From: Cytidiella melzeri
Lineage: Eukaryota > Basidiomycota > Agaricomycetes > Polyporales > Irpicaceae
Direction: 5' to 3'
Length of the DNA: 18,704 bases
NCBI GenBank assembly: GCA_022592445.1
Contig: JABYQR010000574.1
Coordinates: forward strand, 1 to 18,704
Numbering within the stretch: position 1 is the first letter of the stretch; each line of letters opens with the position of its first letter. This document shows, in pieces, positions 16,537 to 18,704 of the stretch. The translations under genes were made by a program, and so were the position numbers. The notes under the pieces were generated by a model. It saw only the letters and a list, made by a program, of their open reading frames with translations, ran no database searches and was not told where the DNA came from.

Positions 16537-17316
16537 ATGCCTCTCTCCCGCTTCATCGCTGCTAGGTCTGGCCGCAAGGCCCCCTACTCTGTCCCTGTCC
16601 GCAACGAAGTCACTGGACTTCAAGAACGCCTCTCAGTCTCCAAGGAGACTCTTGACAAGTTCAAGGATGCTGGCAAGCCTCGCCGGCTTAAGTATCCCGA
16701 CAACAAGCCTCTCATCAAGAGGATCGACCTCGAGGAGCAGGCTCGCACCACCATCGAGCATGAGGAGAACCAGGATCGTATGAGACAGGTCTCTCACCTC
16801 ATGTCTCAACTCAGCCTTCTCGACCGCATCGAGAAGCAGGAGAAGGAAAAGGCTGAAAAGCTTACCCTTCTCCAGCGTATTGAGGAGCGCAATCAACGCG
16901 CTTACATTCCCACTCCCACTCCGCTCCCCGCTTCTCTACACTTCCGTAAGACGAAGCTTATACTTCGTCAACAGGAATTCGAACCAATGGTCACGGCAGC
17001 TTGCCAACGGCTTGAGCCTGTGCTCAAGAAGTTGGATGCATCTTTCGCGAGTGGTGGGCAATCTTCTAGCCACCAGCTTAACACTCGTCGAGAAAAAGCA
17101 CAGCTGTTGATCGGTCGTGTCTTCATGATCGAACAATGGTTCAAGGAGAATCACACGGACAAGATGTCGAATAGGGAATGGAGGATGCTAAAAAAGGACT
17201 TGAAGAGTTTAGGCAGGATTAGTTTTGTAGACATACATCGGAGATGGGGTTACATACTAGAATTGCTAGAAGGGCTGTTCGACATGAACGCCTTTGTATA
17301 TGCGGAAATGGAATAA
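16537..17316 (+). CDS. ORF1: extra protein of unknown function upstream of gag, 259 aa
   Basis: The start at 16537 has a strong context (gtcaccATG); the frame is open a little further upstream but without a better start. I do not recognise the protein. Seen: a basic N-terminus (SRFIAARSGRK), a predicted coiled coil at about residues 68-130 rich in E/K/Q and hydrophobic heptads (…LEEQARTTIEHEENQ…, …LDRIEKQEKEKAEK…), a Pro/Thr hinge (YIPTPTPLP), and a helical C-terminal half ending in FDMNAFVYAEME. There is no Cys/His motif, protease or reverse transcriptase signature. Codons are C-ending in the first two thirds and clearly more A/T-ending from about 17150, a possible fusion point. Most Ty3/gypsy elements have gag first, so an intact separate ORF here suggests an accessory protein, perhaps RNA-binding or structural (inference). 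Confidence 0.75.
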   Translation: MPLSRFIAARSGRKAPYSVPVRNEVTGLQERLSVSKETLDKFKDAGKPRRLKYPDNKPLIKRIDLEEQARTTIEHEENQDRMRQVSHLMSQLSLLDRIEKQEKEKAEKLTLLQRIEERNQRAYIPTPTPLPASLHFRKTKLILRQQEFEPMVTAACQRLEPVLKKLDASFASGGQSSSHQLNTRREKAQLLIGRVFMIEQWFKENHTDKMSNREWRMLKKDLKSLGRISFVDIHRRWGYILELLEGLFDMNAFVYAEME

Positions 17317-17487
17317 AATGTATGGGCTGACAAGCCTCATTTTATTTGGTGACAACTTCCTGAAAAGGATTTAATGTGTGAAAACAACTCTGACAAGAGT
17401 TCAATGTGTGAAAAGTGGTGTTTTCTCTTCTTCTTATACTAGAAATAGTATTTCGCTTATCCTTTGCTAACTAAGAAATTAGAAGCA
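17317..17487 (+). promoter_or_regulatory. Spacer between ORF1 and gag with repeats and splice-like signals
   Basis: The word TTYAATGTGTGAAAA occurs twice (about 17369 and 17400), and GACAAG/GACAAC words recur between. Just before gag lie ttttctcttcttcttatactag and tttgctaactaagaaattag followed by AAGCAATGG. GCTAAC about 10 nt before TAG looks like a branch site and 3' splice site, so gag may be made from an RNA spliced from the LTR donor at 15933. There is no obvious TATA box here. Confidence 0.4.
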
Positions 17488-18704
17488 ATGGCCTCTCAAT
17501 CCAACGCCGGATCCAACGCTGCCCCCGCTGCTGCTTCCAACCTCACCCACTCTGTTCCTTTCGGCAAAATTACGCCGATTGTCTACAACCCTTCAGTTGA
17601 GAACTTTGAGCAGCATATCTTCCACAACCTAAACACGGCCCAAAGGGCTTTTACTCGTACGGTTGAAGGTGGAGCAACTGCTGCCATCGTCCACAATATG
17701 ATGAATCAAATGGTTCTTATCTGGAACAACCAGCTGTCCCTCCTGGAGGATAACCTCCAGGAATACGTCGATAAGGTCGCTCAAGACCTATATTCGCAGT
17801 CCGCTGCTGACACCCAAGTCCAGCGGATGGACACTGACCTGGATATGGTCAAAACGACGATCACAAATGTGGTCAACCAGATTAATCAGCTTCCCTTGTC
17901 TCAAGGACAAGGAGGATCTTCGCGCCAGCCCAAGATTGGCGAACCCCCGAGTTCAACGGCACGATGGCAAGGTCAAGTTCAACGAGTGGTTGAACAAGAT
18001 CTCTCTGTGGCTTGTCCACGAGAACGTTGCTACTGACAGGCAACGTATTGCCGTCGCGATGAACCGGCTCTCAGGCGCGGCGGCTCAATACATGGAGCCG
18101 TGGATCAAGAAGCTCACGAAGGGTCAGACGATTGGAACGTGGGAAGAGTTCGAAAATGAGCTCAAGGTACAGTACGGTCAACGGGACGACAAGGAGGGCG
18201 CTCGAAAGGAGCTTAACGCCTTGTTCAATAACACGGATCTGGCACATAAGAATTTCGTCAAGTATGCGGAACGCTTCCGTACGCTTGGCAGCTCTGGATA
18301 TGAAGACGACTTGCTTATTCACAAGCTCAAGCACGTCATCGAGAAGGACATGAGGCTCGTCATGATTGGAAAAGATGAAAATCAAATTCCAACAACTTGG
18401 CCTCAGTTCCTCGACCTCTTGCTGGACATCCACAAGAAGGTCTATCCAGAGAAAGCGCAGGGCCAGATCTTTGCGAAGGAAAAGGATACGTCCACTCCTA
18501 TGGAGGTGGACGCTGCAGACAAAAAGAAGAAGAAGAACGAGAAGCGGAACAAGGGCAAAGGCAAGGAGGTGAACGCGACTGAAAAGTCGGAAAAGTTCTG
18601 TCACATTCATAAGTCCAAAGGACATAACACGGACGAATGCAACCTCAACGGCCTTAAGAAGAAGCCCGACGATAAGAAGAAGGAAGTGAAGAAGGATGGC
18701 AGTC
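17488..18704 (+). pseudogene. gag: gag of a Ty3/gypsy-type retrotransposon, two 1-base deletions, 3' end outside
   Basis: Gag forms the virus-like particle and binds the element's RNA. Start ATG 17488 (agcaATGG). Residues 1-154: Ala/Ser-rich N-terminus, then a helical segment. The frame breaks at about 17949 (ccGag in place of ccGGag) and again at about 17963 (acGat in place of acGGat); each is one missing G, 14 bp apart. From 17963 the third frame is open to the window end with the capsid-like retrotransposon gag domain (FNEWLNKISLWL…, AAQYMEPW, TWEEFENELKVQYG…, RFRTLG), a Lys-rich basic tract and a zinc knuckle FCHIHKSKGHNTDEC at 18596-18640 (C-X2-H-X4-H-X4-C, the variant seen in many gypsy Gags). 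The alternative is an intact gene with two sequencing errors. Protein as read: three frames. Confidence 0.8.

Larger units (their letters stand above)
15232..18704 (+). mobile_element. Ty3/gypsy-type LTR retrotransposon, 5' part (runs off the window)
   Basis: Order: LTR (15232-15956), structured leader with a probable intron, ORF1 (16537-17316), spacer with splice-like signals, gag (from 17488). Gag composition and the CX2HX4HX4C zinc knuckle fit Ty3/gypsy elements; protease, reverse transcriptase, RNase H and integrase would follow beyond 18704. ORF1 has no stop or frameshift, in contrast to the KDZ and pogo genes, so the element is comparatively young. Confidence 0.8.

Overview
The window looks like a transposon-rich stretch of a filamentous fungus, most likely an Agaricomycete (Basidiomycota). 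The reasons are a KDZ (Kyakuja-Dileera-Zisupton) transposase gene interrupted by eight introns of 46-66 bp, Tigger/pogo-type transposase remnants, and a Gag of fungal Ty3/gypsy type beside LTRs that begin TG and end CA. I cannot name the species. I see no tRNA, rRNA, CRISPR array, bacterial operon or convincing housekeeping gene.

Layout. 1-393: probable end of an LTR cut by the window edge. 394-990: purine-rich spacer. 991-1518 (-): possible small Cys/Pro-rich gene with its own TATA box. 1690-2337: GC-rich, no gene. 2338-3381 (-): decayed pogo-type transposase, split by a solo LTR (family C, 2745-3267) with a perfect 5-bp target duplication. 3382-6209: no gene, with a pyrimidine-rich half. 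6215-6705 (-): second family C solo LTR with its own duplication. 7184-7909: family A LTR. 7941-11210 (-): KDZ transposase pseudogene; nine exons join in consistent phase, with five in-frame TGA codons and one 1-base frameshift. 11506-12917: Tigger/pogo element with perfect 26-bp terminal inverted repeats, a TA duplication, a transposase C-terminal remnant and a 70-bp tandem array of hairpins. 13186-13517: inverted second copy of the segment carried in that element. 13520-14830: degenerate, no assignable gene. 14831-15231: family B LTR, cut off where the next element begins.

15232-18704: the 5' part of an apparently younger Ty3/gypsy-type element: family A LTR, a leader with a probable intron and at least nine short perfect hairpins, an extra 259-codon ORF of unknown function before gag, then gag with two 1-base deletions. 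The element runs off the window. The features most worth a second look are the extra ORF with its structured leader and the splice signals that could serve ORF1 and gag separately, the two family A LTRs (about 99% identical over 610 bp, then sharply different over the last 115), and the hairpin repeats with compensatory stem changes.

Most pieces do not work together: this is a nested set of unrelated elements at different stages of decay. Relative ages and splicing are read from sequence signals only; no alignment, folding program or database search was run.
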